Assembly (NCBI RefSeq): GCF_902499115.1
Contig: NZ_CABVPN010000026.1
Coordinates: forward strand, 1 to 64,000
Length of the DNA: 64,000 nucleotides
Reading direction: 5' to 3'
Source of the DNA: Burkholderia diffusa
Lineage (GTDB): Bacteria; Pseudomonadota; Gammaproteobacteria; Burkholderiales; Burkholderiaceae
Part shown: positions 17,773 through 27,124 of the stretch, in pieces
Numbering within the stretch: position 1 is the first letter of the stretch
Layout: the number at the start of each line of letters is the position of its first letter
The notes under the pieces: generated by a model
What the model saw: the letters and a program-made list of their open reading frames with translations, nothing else
Told to the model about the DNA's origin: nothing
Database searches by the model: none
Program-made: the position numbers and the translations under genes

Positions 17773-18789
17773 TCAGCCGGTCCGGTAGTCGTCGAGCATC
17801 GGCGCGAACATCTCGTGCCACGCGCGCGGCTTCGCCTTGATCGTGCCGGCGAGATACAGGAATTCGACGTAGTCCATCAGCTGGTTCGGCCGCACCGAGA
17901 AACGCGTGTCCGGCGCGGCGAGCATCTGCATCACGTCGTCGTGCGACACGCCGACACCCGACGAGGCCGCATACAGCGCGGCCGCCGCGCGCGGGTCCTG
18001 CGCGATCAGGCGGTTCGCTTCGTCGAGCGCGCCGAGAAATGCCGAGGCCAGCGCGGGCTCCGTATCGACGAGCCGCTTCGGCGCGAACACGACGTCGAGC
18101 GTCAGCGGGCCGAGCACGTCGACCGAATTCACGACGCGATGAATGCCCGGCTGCCGCAACTCGAGGGTCGAGAACGGCGGTGACGTGAAGTGCGCCGTGA
18201 CGCCGTTCTCGCGGCGGATCAGCGCCTGCATCGCTTGCGGATGCGGCAGGTTCACGGTGATCGAATCGAGTTGCGCGAAATGCTTCGCGCCGAGCTGGCG
18301 GCTCGCGACCATCTGCAGCACGACCGCCGACAGCGACGTGCGGATGCCCGGTACGGCGATCCGGTCGGACGGCGTGAAGTCGCGCAGCGACGCGAGACCC
18401 GGCCGATTCGCATTGAGCGACAGCGACGTCGTGGACAATCCGCTGATGCCGATCACCTCGACGTTCGGAATCCCCCGTGCCCGCGCCCACAGCTCGATGA
18501 AGCCCGGCGCGCCGGCGCCCGCGAAATCGAGCGTGCCGGCCATCATCGCGTCGTTGACGGAATTGCCGCCGTCGAGCAGCACCCAGTCGACCGCGACCTC
18601 GCGCACGCCGTGCCGCGCCGCGTGCTGCTCGAACAAGCGCTGCTTCTCCATCACGAGCAGCGGCAGGTACAGCACGCCGTAGCCTTTCGAGATCCGCACC
18701 GTGCGCGGCTTCGCGCGCACCAGCGACGGTGCGGCAAGCATGCCGAGGCCGGCGGCGAGCAACGCGCGGCGGCGGGGCGACGTCGTCAT
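17773..18789 (-). CDS. Periplasmic substrate-binding protein, NitT/TauT (SsuA/ThiY-like) type
   Basis: Exported solute-binding protein of 338 residues. The N-terminus has twin-arginine-like SPRRRALLAAG followed by a hydrophobic stretch and cleavage near LVRA-KPRT. The mature part has the SsuA/NMT1 fold features: early KGYGVLYLPLLVMEKQRLFE, then LLDGGNSVNDAMMAGTLDFAGAG. The ligand is probably a sulfonate, nitrate or pyrimidine-like small molecule. No ABC permease or ATPase is present nearby; the next gene is an MFS carrier. Start at ATG 18789; a GTG two codons upstream (18795) is also possible. Divergent from a TctDE-like two-component system. Confidence 0.85.
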   Translation of the reverse strand: MTTSPRRRALLAAGLGMLAAPSLVRAKPRTVRISKGYGVLYLPLLVMEKQRLFEQHAARHGVREVAVDWVLLDGGNSVNDAMMAGTLDFAGAGAPGFIELWARARGIPNVEVIGISGLSTTSLSLNANRPGLASLRDFTPSDRIAVPGIRTSLSAVVLQMVASRQLGAKHFAQLDSITVNLPHPQAMQALIRRENGVTAHFTSPPFSTLELRQPGIHRVVNSVDVLGPLTLDVVFAPKRLVDTEPALASAFLGALDEANRLIAQDPRAAAALYAASSGVGVSHDDVMQMLAAPDTRFSVRPNQLMDYVEFLYLAGTIKAKPRAWHEMFAPMLDDYRTG

Positions 18790-19025
18790 GCGCACGCCTG
18801 CGTACCGCGGGCGGCAAGCGACGACGCGGCAGCCCGCGTCAGGCTTCGCCGTGCATTCGGCCGCGCCTTCGTCGTGCCCGTGACATGCTGCATGTTGCCG
18901 TCTCCTCTGGTATTAATGCCGTCATCGCTCGTTCCGGCTGAACACAGGTTATCGAGCGAGTCTGAGAAAATGCTGACATCCCGGCCCCGGGAAAACCCCT
19001 AACTCATCTACCTGCAAACGGCACC

Positions 19026-19691
19026 ATGCGCATTCTTGTCGTGGAGGACGATGCCGAAATCGGCGCGGCGATCCGCAGCCGCCTCGCGCGGCTCGGCCAT
19101 GCCGTCGATCTCGAAACCGACGGCTCGACCGCGAACGGATTGCTGCGCGTCGAGCGCTTCGACCTCGTCGTGCTCGATGCGAACCTGCCCGGCCTCGACG
19201 GCTTCTCGGTGCTGCGCAACCTGCGCGCGTCGGGCAGCACGACGCCGGTGCTGCTCGTTACCGCACGTTCCGCGATCGACGACCGGGTGAGCGGCCTGGG
19301 CCTCGGCGCCGACGACTATCTCGTGAAGCCGTTCGACTACCGCGAGCTCGATGCGCGCGTGCAGGCGCTGCTGCGCCGCAACAGCGGCCATGCGAATGAC
19401 GTGCTGACGCTCGGCGGCCTCGTGATCGACCGCAGCAGCCGGCTTGCCGAACTCGACGGCCAGCCGCTGTCGCTGTCGCGCCAGGAATTCGCGCTGCTCG
19501 AGATTCTCGCAAGCCGCCCGCAGCGGATCTTCTCCAAGGACGAACTGCTGAACCAGCTGTTCAGCTTCGGCAACGAGCCGACCGCGAACGCGGTCGAGCA
19601 GTACGTGACACGCGTGCGCAGGAAGCTGCAGGGCAGCTCGGTCGAGATCCGCACCGCGCGCGGGATGGGGTATCAGATTGCCGCGCATTGA
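19026..19691 (+). CDS. OmpR/PhoB-type response regulator (TctD-like)
   Basis: Response regulator of 221 residues. The receiver has E7/D8/D9 acidic residues, phosphoacceptor D51 and K102-type lysine in DDYLVKPFDYREL. The C-terminal winged helix (about 125-218) ends RTARGMGYQI, typical for the OmpR class. Its 3' end overlaps the kinase gene by 14 bases. Divergent from the substrate-binding protein/MFS pair across 236 bp, so control of that transport pair is likely, as TctD controls tricarboxylate uptake in other bacteria. Confidence 0.92.
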   Translation: MRILVVEDDAEIGAAIRSRLARLGHAVDLETDGSTANGLLRVERFDLVVLDANLPGLDGFSVLRNLRASGSTTPVLLVTARSAIDDRVSGLGLGADDYLVKPFDYRELDARVQALLRRNSGHANDVLTLGGLVIDRSSRLAELDGQPLSLSRQEFALLEILASRPQRIFSKDELLNQLFSFGNEPTANAVEQYVTRVRRKLQGSSVEIRTARGMGYQIAAH

Positions 19692-21099
19692 CTGGTTCCC
19701 GAAGACCCTGTTCGGGCGCACGCTGCTGTTCATCGCGCTCGTCGTCGCGACCGGCGCGCTCGCGCTCGCGGCGATCGCGCGCTACTACGCGGGCGTCGCC
19801 GCCGAACGCGCGTACGACCAGTTGCTCGCCGGCGCGTCGATCCAGGTCGCGGAGAACCTCTACGTGCAAGGCGGCGTGCTCGCGCTGAACCCGCCCGTCG
19901 CCGCGCTGTCGACGCTGTCGCGCTACGACCTCGTCTACTACAAGGTCGTCGATTCGCGCGGTGTCGTCGTGGCCGGCTACAACGATCTCGCGAGCCCCGC
20001 GACGCTCGCCGCCGCGAAACAGGGCCCCGCGTTCGCGAACGCCGTCTACCAGGGGCACCGAATCCGCACGGCGACCATCGCGCGCTACATGCCCGAGGAA
20101 AGCACGCCCGGCTGGGCGCTCGTGACCGTTGCGCAAACCACCAACGCGCGCCAGCAGCTCACGAACGACATGAGCATCAAGGTGTGGACGCTGATCCTGC
20201 TGATGAGCGTGCTCGCGATCGGCGCGAGCGGCCTCGCGATCCGGCGCGGCCTGCGCCCGCTCGCGCAGATCGGCACGCTCATCGCCGCGCGCGACCCGGC
20301 CGACCTGCGGCCCGTGGCCGTCGACACGCCGAGCGAGATCGACGCGATCATCGGCTCGATCAACGGGTTGATACACCGCCTGGCCGAGCGCATCAACGCA
20401 ATGCAGCGCTTCATCGCCGACGCAGCGCACCAGATGCGCACACCGCTCGCGCGGCTCGACGCGCAGATCGAATTGCTCGACGGGGAATCCGATCCCGCGC
20501 GCCATGCGGCACGGCTCGACGCGCTGCGCGCGACCAGCGCGGACGTCGGCCGCCTCACGGGGCAGTTGCTCAATCATGCGATGGTGATTCATCGCACCGA
20601 GGTCGTGCCGCTGCAACCCGTCGAACTCGTCGCGCTCGCGAAGGACGTGCTCGGCCGCACGATTCCGCTCGCGGACACGCGCGATGTGGCCGTCGCGTTC
20701 GCGAGCGACGCCCCGCATGCGTGGATCGACGGCGATGCGATCAGTCTGCAAGAGGCGTTGTCGAACGTGCTGCACAACGCGCTGCTGCATGGACATGCAG
20801 ACGATATCGTCGTGTCGGTCGCCAGCGCGGGCAACGCGGATCAAGCGGTGACGCTGACCGTCACCGACAACGGGCGGGGGATTCCGCGCGAGCATTGGGA
20901 GGCGGCATTGCAGCCGTTCGTCCGGATCGCGCCGGACGGCAGCGAGCGTCGAACCGGGTCGGGGCTCGGGCTCGCGATCGTGCAGGAAGTCATGAAAGCG
21001 CACGGCGGGCGCATCGGGTTCGCGTTTCCGGATGCCGGCGGGTTCGCGGTGGTGATGACGTTTCCGAGGGCGGCGACGCAGCGCGCAGGCAAAGCTTAG
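19678..21099 (+). CDS. Sensor histidine kinase (TctE-like)
   Basis: Inner-membrane kinase of 473 residues. TM1 at about 12-35 and TM2 at about 168-190 flank a periplasmic sensor of about 130 residues of the type seen in TctE-like kinases. A HAMP-like stretch follows, then HisKA with H251 in ADAAHQMRTPLARL, and HATPase with N box EALSNVLHNALLHG, DNGRGIP and GSGLGLAIV. The start shown is a TTG at 19678; no better start is evident because the first membrane segment begins within 12 residues. Overlap with the regulator implies coupling. Confidence 0.88.
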   Translation: MPRIDWFPKTLFGRTLLFIALVVATGALALAAIARYYAGVAAERAYDQLLAGASIQVAENLYVQGGVLALNPPVAALSTLSRYDLVYYKVVDSRGVVVAGYNDLASPATLAAAKQGPAFANAVYQGHRIRTATIARYMPEESTPGWALVTVAQTTNARQQLTNDMSIKVWTLILLMSVLAIGASGLAIRRGLRPLAQIGTLIAARDPADLRPVAVDTPSEIDAIIGSINGLIHRLAERINAMQRFIADAAHQMRTPLARLDAQIELLDGESDPARHAARLDALRATSADVGRLTGQLLNHAMVIHRTEVVPLQPVELVALAKDVLGRTIPLADTRDVAVAFASDAPHAWIDGDAISLQEALSNVLHNALLHGHADDIVVSVASAGNADQAVTLTVTDNGRGIPREHWEAALQPFVRIAPDGSERRTGSGLGLAIVQEVMKAHGGRIGFAFPDAGGFAVVMTFPRAATQRAGKA

Positions 21100-21317
21100 G
21101 TTACCGTATGATCTGACATACGACCGATCGAACGCCACATGGCGACAGACGCTCAGTCGTCGCTGTCGCGATCGTCGTCGGCATTGTGCCCCTCATGTCG
21201 CGCCACCAGCCGGTCCATACTGGCGGCCGCAGAACGGCCACCACAACGTGTCGACGTCGGCGCGTTTCCTGACATCCGCAGCATCGCAACTTCAGCAATA
21301 GCAATGCAACTGGATAG

Positions 21318-21749
21318 CTACGCCTTGTGCGTCGACAGCAGAATGCTCGTCTCGGTACTCGCGATGCCGTCGATCAGCCGGATCGCGCCGAGCACGCGAT
21401 CGAAATGCTCGAGCGAATCGGCATGCAGCTCGGCGACGAGATCCCAGCGGCCGTTGGTGCTGTGGATCGACGCTACATTCGGATGCCCGCGCAGCACCTT
21501 CACCACCTCGGCGCCGCGATTGCCCTGCACCGCGATCGACATCAGCGCGCGGATCCGGTGCCGTTCGGCCGCCGGCTTGAGCCGTACCGTATAACCGACG
21601 ATCACGCCGTTTTTCTCCAGCCGCGTCAGCCGGTTCTGCACGGTCGCGCGCGCGACGCGCAATTCCTTCGCCAGGGCGACGACGGGCAGTCGCGCGTTGT
21701 CGCGCAGCAGCGCGATCAGCTGCCGGTCGACGTCGTCGAGCGTGATCAT
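21318..21749 (-). CDS. Lrp/AsnC-family regulator
   Basis: Leucine-responsive-type regulator of 143 residues. The N-terminal winged helix-turn-helix (1-60) contains LDDVDRQLIALLRDNAR and ATVQNRLTRLEKNGVI. The C-terminal RAM ligand domain (65-140) contains NVASIHSTNGRWDLVAEL. ATG at 21749 is supported by AGGAAGG; the upstream frame is not protein-like. Divergent from ornithine cyclodeaminase and the CtlX-type hydrolase, so it most likely senses arginine or ornithine and controls them (inference). The 218-bp stretch between the preceding kinase gene and this stop holds nothing recognisable. Confidence 0.9.
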   Translation of the reverse strand: MITLDDVDRQLIALLRDNARLPVVALAKELRVARATVQNRLTRLEKNGVIVGYTVRLKPAAERHRIRALMSIAVQGNRGAEVVKVLRGHPNVASIHSTNGRWDLVAELHADSLEHFDRVLGAIRLIDGIASTETSILLSTHKA

Positions 21750-22044
21750 GAAGGGGCCTTCCTGTTGAGCGTGAACCGGCCGCCAGCGTGCCGGAGGCTG
21801 CGCATTCCGACCAGCGCGAACCGGGCAAACTGCCGGATATGGCTGGCATTTTGACAAGTCTATCGATAAATCTGCCACTTTTGCCGTCTTTTTGTTGGCT
21901 CGACTCCCGGAAATAATGACTCCATCGACCGGCCGAATACGCCGTGCCGCCGCTTTTCAGCAAGCCCGCGCCCGCACCGAAGCATCGCCCGGTCGACCGG
22001 AATGCCAGGACACCCGTACCGGCAAAGACAATGGAGACAGACCG

Positions 22045-23124
22045 ATGACTCGCTTCCTCGACGTTCCCGCCACCGCCCGCCTGATCGCCAAAACCGGCGT
22101 CACGACGTTCCTGCGCGAACTCGTCGACACGCTGCGCGCCGATTACCTGCAGTGGGCCGATTTCGACAAGTCGCCGCGCGTCGCATGCCACTCGCGCGAC
22201 GGCGTGATCGAACTGATGCCCGTCGCGAACGCGTCGCTGTTCGCGTTCAAATATGTGAACGGCCACCCCGTCAACGCGACGCGCGGGATGCACACGGTGA
22301 TGGCATTCGGCGCGCTCGCCGAAGTCGATACCGGCTACCCGCTGCTGCTCGCCGAACTCACGCTGACGACCGCGCTGCGCACGGCCGCCACGTCGGTGCT
22401 CGCCGCGCAGGGTCTCGCACGCCCCGACTCGCGCACGATGGCACTGATCGGCAACGGCGCGCAGAGCGAATTCCAGGCGATCGCGTTCCACACGCTGCTC
22501 GGCATCGACGAAATCCGCGTGTTCGACGTCGATCCGCTCGCGACCGACAAGCTCGTGCAGAACCTCGCCGCATACCCTGAATTGCGCGTCGTGCGCGCCG
22601 CATCGACCGCCGACGCCGTGCGCGGCGCCGACATCGTGACGACCGTCACCGCCGACAAGGCGTACGCGACGATCGTCACGGCCGACATGATCGAGCCCGG
22701 CATGCACCTGAACGCGGTCGGCGGCGATTGCCCCGGCAAGACCGAGCTTGAAGCGGGCGTGCTGCAGGCGGGCCGCGTGTTCGTCGAATTCGAGCCGCAG
22801 TCGCGCATCGAAGGCGAGATCCAGCAGATGCCGGCCGACTTCCCTGTCACCGAACTGTGGCGCGTGCTGCAACGCGAAACGACCGGCCGCGAACGCGCGG
22901 ACGAAGTCACCGTGTTCGACTCGGTCGGCTTCGCGCTGGAGGACTACTCGGCGCTGCGCTACCTGTACGCGCTCGCGCAGCAGCACAACGCGGGGGTCGA
23001 GATCGCGCTGATTCCGCCGGCCGTCGACCCGAAGAACCTGTTCGCGCTGATCGACGACCCGGCCGCGATCGCGCAGGGTCACGCGGCGTTCGTCACCGAA
23101 GCCGTCGCCGCATTCGCGCGCTGA
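22045..23124 (+). CDS. Ornithine cyclodeaminase family protein
   Basis: NAD-dependent enzyme of 359 residues that should convert L-ornithine to L-proline plus ammonia. Family landmarks: substrate-binding FAFKYVNGHP, LLLAELTLTTALRTAATSVLA, and the Rossmann segment MALIGNGAQSEFQAIAF; catalytic aspartate in NAVGGDCPGKTEL. Length matches the longer plant-pathogen-type cyclodeaminases. ATG preceded by GGAGAC. It is 59 bases upstream of the CtlX-type gene and divergent from Lrp, giving a citrulline/arginine-ornithine-proline route. Confidence 0.87.
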   Translation: MTRFLDVPATARLIAKTGVTTFLRELVDTLRADYLQWADFDKSPRVACHSRDGVIELMPVANASLFAFKYVNGHPVNATRGMHTVMAFGALAEVDTGYPLLLAELTLTTALRTAATSVLAAQGLARPDSRTMALIGNGAQSEFQAIAFHTLLGIDEIRVFDVDPLATDKLVQNLAAYPELRVVRAASTADAVRGADIVTTVTADKAYATIVTADMIEPGMHLNAVGGDCPGKTELEAGVLQAGRVFVEFEPQSRIEGEIQQMPADFPVTELWRVLQRETTGRERADEVTVFDSVGFALEDYSALRYLYALAQQHNAGVEIALIPPAVDPKNLFALIDDPAAIAQGHAAFVTEAVAAFAR

Positions 23125-23183
23125 CCGTCAACGCCGGGCGGCCCGTGCGCTGCCCGGTTCCCTGCCTTTCGCTCCTGCCTTCC

Positions 23184-24185
23184 ATGAATCTCGTATCGAT
23201 CCAGGCGCCGGCCGCCGTCGTGATGATCCGGCCGCACCGTTTCCTGCCGAACCCGCAGACCGCGGCCGACAACGCGTTCCAGCGCACGGCCGGGGGCGGC
23301 TCGACCGACACGTCGTCGGTGTCCGCCGCCGCACGCGACGAAGTCACGGCCGCCGCGCAGACGCTCGCCGATGCGGGCGTGCGCGTGCACGTGTTCGACG
23401 ACCACGGCGAGCACGACACGCCCGATTCCGTGTTCCCGAACAACTGGTTCTCGACGCATCCGGGCGGCCACGTCGCGCTGTATCCGATGCACAGCCCGAA
23501 CCGCCGCCGCGAGCGGCGTGCGGACATCGTCGAAATGCTGAAGGCCGAGTATCGCGTGCAGGACGTGATCGACTATTCGGGTCTCGAATACGACGACGTG
23601 TTCCTGGAAGGCACCGGCGCGATGGTGCTCGACCACGTCGCGCGGATCGCCTATACCGCGCGGTCGCGCCGTGCCGATCCGGTCGCGCTCGAACGCTTCT
23701 GCACGCATTTCAATTTCGAGCCGATCTGCTTCGATACGGCCGACGCCGATGGACGCCCGATCTATCACACGAACGTGATGATGAGCGTCGCGACGGAGTT
23801 CGCGATGGTCGGCCTCGACCTGATCGCCGACGGCCGGCGCCGCGTCGAGATCGCGCAACGCCTGACCGAAACGGGACGTGCGGTGATCGCCCTCGATCAG
23901 TCGCAGATCGCGAATTTCGCAGGCAATACGCTGGAATTGTCGGGAAGCAACGGGCGCGTGCTTGCGCTGTCGCGACGCGCGTTCGATTGCCTCACACCTG
24001 ACCAGCGTGCGGTGATCGAGCGCTCCGCGCGGCTGCTGCCGCTCGACGTGCCGACGATCGAACTGGCCGGCGGATCGGTGCGCTGCATGCTCGCGGGGAT
24101 TCATCTCGCGCGGCGGGCGGCCGCGCCGGATGCGATCGCCGCGGAGTCGGCCGCATTGCCACGCGAGACGACGCCGCCTATCTGA
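23184..24185 (+). CDS. CtlX-type amidinotransferase-fold hydrolase (citrulline/arginine-type)
   Basis: Hydrolase of 333 residues in the guanidine-modifying (arginine deiminase / dimethylargininase) superfamily, CtlX subgroup. Landmarks: VFPNNWFSTHPGGHVALYPM substrate loop, LEGTGAMVLDH, and the nucleophile C301 in GGSVRCMLAGIHL. The family has been linked to citrulline or arginine use. Together with the upstream ornithine cyclodeaminase it would feed ornithine to proline. The ATG at 23184 has no strong ribosome-binding site. A textbook terminator follows the stop. Exact substrate uncertain. Confidence 0.82.
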   Translation: MNLVSIQAPAAVVMIRPHRFLPNPQTAADNAFQRTAGGGSTDTSSVSAAARDEVTAAAQTLADAGVRVHVFDDHGEHDTPDSVFPNNWFSTHPGGHVALYPMHSPNRRRERRADIVEMLKAEYRVQDVIDYSGLEYDDVFLEGTGAMVLDHVARIAYTARSRRADPVALERFCTHFNFEPICFDTADADGRPIYHTNVMMSVATEFAMVGLDLIADGRRRVEIAQRLTETGRAVIALDQSQIANFAGNTLELSGSNGRVLALSRRAFDCLTPDQRAVIERSARLLPLDVPTIELAGGSVRCMLAGIHLARRAAAPDAIAAESAALPRETTPPI

Positions 24186-24205
24186 CCGACAGGCTCACAA
24201 AGCGC

Positions 24206-24244
24206 AAACGGCTGCCGATGCGATGCAACGGCAGCCGTTTTTTT
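24206..24244 (+). terminator. Rho-independent terminator after the OCD-CtlX operon
   Basis: An 11-base perfect stem (AACGGCTGCCG / CGGCAGCCGTT) around an 11-base loop, followed immediately by a T-run, begins 21 bases after the CtlX-type stop codon. This is the clearest intrinsic terminator in the window. Confidence 0.9.
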
Positions 24245-24298
24245 GTTCGAAGGGCATTGAATCGGCGCGCGTCAGCCCGCATCGGCAACGCCGCGAAA

Positions 24299-24327
24299 TG
24301 CTCCGGTATCCGAACGATACCGGAGCA
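24299..24327 (-). terminator. Hairpin terminator after the Hsp70 operon
   Basis: Perfect 12-base inverted repeat TGCTCCGGTATC / GATACCGGAGCA with a 5-base loop, 11 bases past the end of the last Hsp70 gene on the minus strand. The T-run is short (ATTTCG), so termination strength is uncertain, but position and perfection suggest it ends this operon. Confidence 0.65.
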
Positions 24328-24338
24328 CATCGCGCCAC

Positions 24339-27119
24339 TCACCCGGCCAGCAGCTTCAACCCGGCCGGCAGCGTTTCGCCGAACACGCGCGCCGTGTCGG
24401 CTTCGTCGAACGCGATCGCTTCGCGCACCATGTCGATCCATGCCGTCGACGCATTCGCGGCCGACAGACGCTTGATCACCGCGTCGCGCGTATCGTCCGG
24501 CAGGTCGCGTGAACGGTCGCCCGTCATCCGGGCAATCTGCGCGGCCGCGAACGCGGCCGGCTCGACCTGCTTCCAGTCGAGCGCGAACAGCGCGTCGAGC
24601 CAGCCATTGGCGACTTCCGCAGGCACGACGCTGTGCGCGCTGCCATAGAACGGCCGGCGCGCACCGATGCGCCCGAGCGCCCACGCACACAGCGCGCGCT
24701 CGGCCGGCTTCTGCAATTGCGCGATCAGGCGCTCGGCCAGCTCGACCTTGCGCTCGACGGGCAATCGTTCGAGCGACGCGGACAGCCGCGTCATGTCGGC
24801 CGGGCCGACCTTGCCCGGATCGAACGGCAGCTTGCGCCGCTTGTCGTCGGACGGTTCGAGGAACGCGATCGCGTCGCGCACCTGCGTCTGCGCATCGTCG
24901 TCGAGGCCGCCGGCCACGCGCCGCCACAGCGTCCACCACTCGGACCACACCTGCCCGTCGTTCACGTATTGAATGCCGTCGTCGAACAGCGGCCACAGCT
25001 GCTCGATGCGCCATGCGTCGAGCGGATGGCCGAAGCCCGGGCGCAGGCAATAACCGGCGAGGTTCAGCCACGCGCGTTCGTGATCGGCCGAGCGACGGCG
25101 GCGCCGCGCCCGCGCAAGCAGCGCGTCGAACAGTTCGCGCGCGAGCGCGACGTCCCACTCTTCGCGCGGGCCGAGCACCTGTTCGAGCTGCGCGCGCAAC
25201 CGGCGCGTGTCCTTCGGCGTGACGTCCGCGGCCTTGCTGCCGAACGAGCGCTCGATCAGTTCGATCGCGTGGTCGAGACGCGGATGCCGCGCGGATGCAT
25301 CGTCGCCGCCGTGCGCCGGCGCGTCGCCGCGCAACTGGAATTCGAGCCGCCAGCGGCGTGCCGCGTCGTCGGTCGCGATGCAATGCATTTCGAGCGTGCC
25401 GACCTCGGTCAGCGACGCGGTGAGCTTCACCGGCGTTTCGCGCGCATCGCTGCCCGCCTGCCGCTCGACGACCGTCGCGATCGGCGGCAGCCGCACGAAA
25501 TCGCCGCCGTCGAGTGCGACGAGATCGCCGGGCCGGTACGCGGTGTCGGCCACCGTCGACACGAGGTGGAAACGCACCGGCTGCCCGAGCTGCAGCGCGA
25601 AGGTACGATCCTCCAGCCGGATCTCGCGGCCCTCTTCCGCTCCGCGCGGCAGCAGGCAGACACCGCGCGCGGCTGCGTCGCCGGCGCCGTCGTCCAGCAC
25701 GAGGAAATAGCTGCGCGCGGAACCGCCGCCGATGCGCGGCGCATGCCCGGCGCGCGCGAGGCCATACGCCACCGCGCCGCGCGCGACGGCCACGTCCGGA
25801 TGCGCGTTGTGCAGCACGTCGAGCGGCGCGCCGCGCCACGCGCCGAGCGTCTGCGCGAGACGGCCCGCGAGCGCGCCCGCACGGAACACGCCGCCGTTGA
25901 GCAGCAGCGTGTCGGGCAGCGGGCCTTCCGCGTGACGGTTCAGGAACGCGGCGACGTGCCGCGTGACGGCAGGGTCGCTCGCATACGGCAACCCGAATTC
26001 GACGATCGCCGCCCGCGCGCGGCGCGGCAGTTCGCCGGCCTCGACCTGCGGAAAGAAACCGTCGACGACGATCTGTTCGACTTCCTGCCGTGTCAGTTCG
26101 GCCGAACGTGCACCGCCGACGAGCTTGCTGCCCGCGCCGAGCAGCGTGACGGTGACGGACGCCGGTGCATCGTCGCCGAGCAGCCGCTCCTTCGCGGCAC
26201 GGCAGCGCTCGACGAGCTGCGACAGGCTCGCGGCCGACAGCCGCGTGCCGGGCTCGGTCAGCCGCGTTTCGACCAGGCGCGCAAGCGCGAGGTCCATGTT
26301 GTCGCCGCCGAGCATCAGGTGATTGCCGACGCCGACGCGCGTAAAGGTCGGCTCGCCGCCGTCGCCCGGTGCGACATCGACGAGCGTGAGATCGGTCGTG
26401 CCGCCGCCGACGTCGCAGATCAGCACGCGCCGCGCGTCGGCGAACGTGTCGCGCAGCGTTTCGCGCCGGCCGTACAGCCAGTCGTAGAACGCGGCCTGCG
26501 GCTCTTCCAGCAGCCGCAGCGCGGGCAGCTTCGCGCGCCGCGCGGCCTCGACCGTCAACGCGCGCGCGCCGTCGTCGAACGACGCGGGCACCGTCAGGAT
26601 CACGTCCTGCTTCGCGAGCGGCGCATCGGGAAAACGGGCATCCCACGCGTCGCGCACATGCGCGAGATAGCTGGCGCTCGCGTCGACCGGCGACACCTTG
26701 TCGACGCCGTCGGCCGCGCCCCATGGCAGGATCGCGGCGAGCCGGTCGACCGATGCGTGCGACAGCCAGCTCTTCGCGCTCGTCACGAGCCGGCCCGGCA
26801 CCTGCGCGCCGAGCGTGCGCGCATAGCGGCCGATCACGGGCGGCAGCGCGTCACCAGCGGCGCCGTCACGGCCGCCACCCGAACGGGCGGCCGCGTCGCG
26901 CGCGCCGGCCGCCTGCCACGGCAACCTCAGCGCGTCCGCCGCGAGCTCACCGGCCGCCGGGTGATAGCGCACCGACGGCAGCAGCGGCTGCGCGGCCACC
27001 GCGCCGGGGCCGACCAGTTGCTCGACGTCGAACACGCGGATCGCGTCGGAGCCGGCTTCGACGTACGCGACGACCGTATTGCTCGTGCCGAGGTCGATGC
27101 CGACCGTATAGCGCTTCAT
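24339..27119 (-). CDS. Hsp70-family protein with C-terminal DUF3731-like extension
   Basis: DnaK-superfamily ATPase-like protein of 926 residues. The N-terminal half is an actin-fold nucleotide domain: phosphate 1 motif VGIDLGTSNTVVAYV (7-21), phosphate 2 VLICDVGGGTTDLTLV, adenosine region LLLNGGVF. A beta-rich region follows (about 480-620). The last 300 residues are an alpha-helical region rich in WxxW-type aromatics (VWSEWWTLWRRVAGG), matching the DUF3731 extension of bacterial Hsp70 relatives. A canonical EEVD-like tail and SBD lid are absent. The start is 5 bases after the preceding Hsp70 gene's stop. Substrate and partners are unknown; no DnaJ or GrpE gene is near. Confidence 0.88.
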   Translation of the reverse strand: MKRYTVGIDLGTSNTVVAYVEAGSDAIRVFDVEQLVGPGAVAAQPLLPSVRYHPAAGELAADALRLPWQAAGARDAAARSGGGRDGAAGDALPPVIGRYARTLGAQVPGRLVTSAKSWLSHASVDRLAAILPWGAADGVDKVSPVDASASYLAHVRDAWDARFPDAPLAKQDVILTVPASFDDGARALTVEAARRAKLPALRLLEEPQAAFYDWLYGRRETLRDTFADARRVLICDVGGGTTDLTLVDVAPGDGGEPTFTRVGVGNHLMLGGDNMDLALARLVETRLTEPGTRLSAASLSQLVERCRAAKERLLGDDAPASVTVTLLGAGSKLVGGARSAELTRQEVEQIVVDGFFPQVEAGELPRRARAAIVEFGLPYASDPAVTRHVAAFLNRHAEGPLPDTLLLNGGVFRAGALAGRLAQTLGAWRGAPLDVLHNAHPDVAVARGAVAYGLARAGHAPRIGGGSARSYFLVLDDGAGDAAARGVCLLPRGAEEGREIRLEDRTFALQLGQPVRFHLVSTVADTAYRPGDLVALDGGDFVRLPPIATVVERQAGSDARETPVKLTASLTEVGTLEMHCIATDDAARRWRLEFQLRGDAPAHGGDDASARHPRLDHAIELIERSFGSKAADVTPKDTRRLRAQLEQVLGPREEWDVALARELFDALLARARRRRRSADHERAWLNLAGYCLRPGFGHPLDAWRIEQLWPLFDDGIQYVNDGQVWSEWWTLWRRVAGGLDDDAQTQVRDAIAFLEPSDDKRRKLPFDPGKVGPADMTRLSASLERLPVERKVELAERLIAQLQKPAERALCAWALGRIGARRPFYGSAHSVVPAEVANGWLDALFALDWKQVEPAAFAAAQIARMTGDRSRDLPDDTRDAVIKRLSAANASTAWIDMVREAIAFDEADTARVFGETLPAGLKLLAG

Positions 27120-27124
27120 CGTGC

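Noticed and set aside
21101..21304. Open frame between the TctE-like kinase and Lrp genes
   Set aside because: No ribosome-binding site, biased composition and no similarity to any family I can recall.
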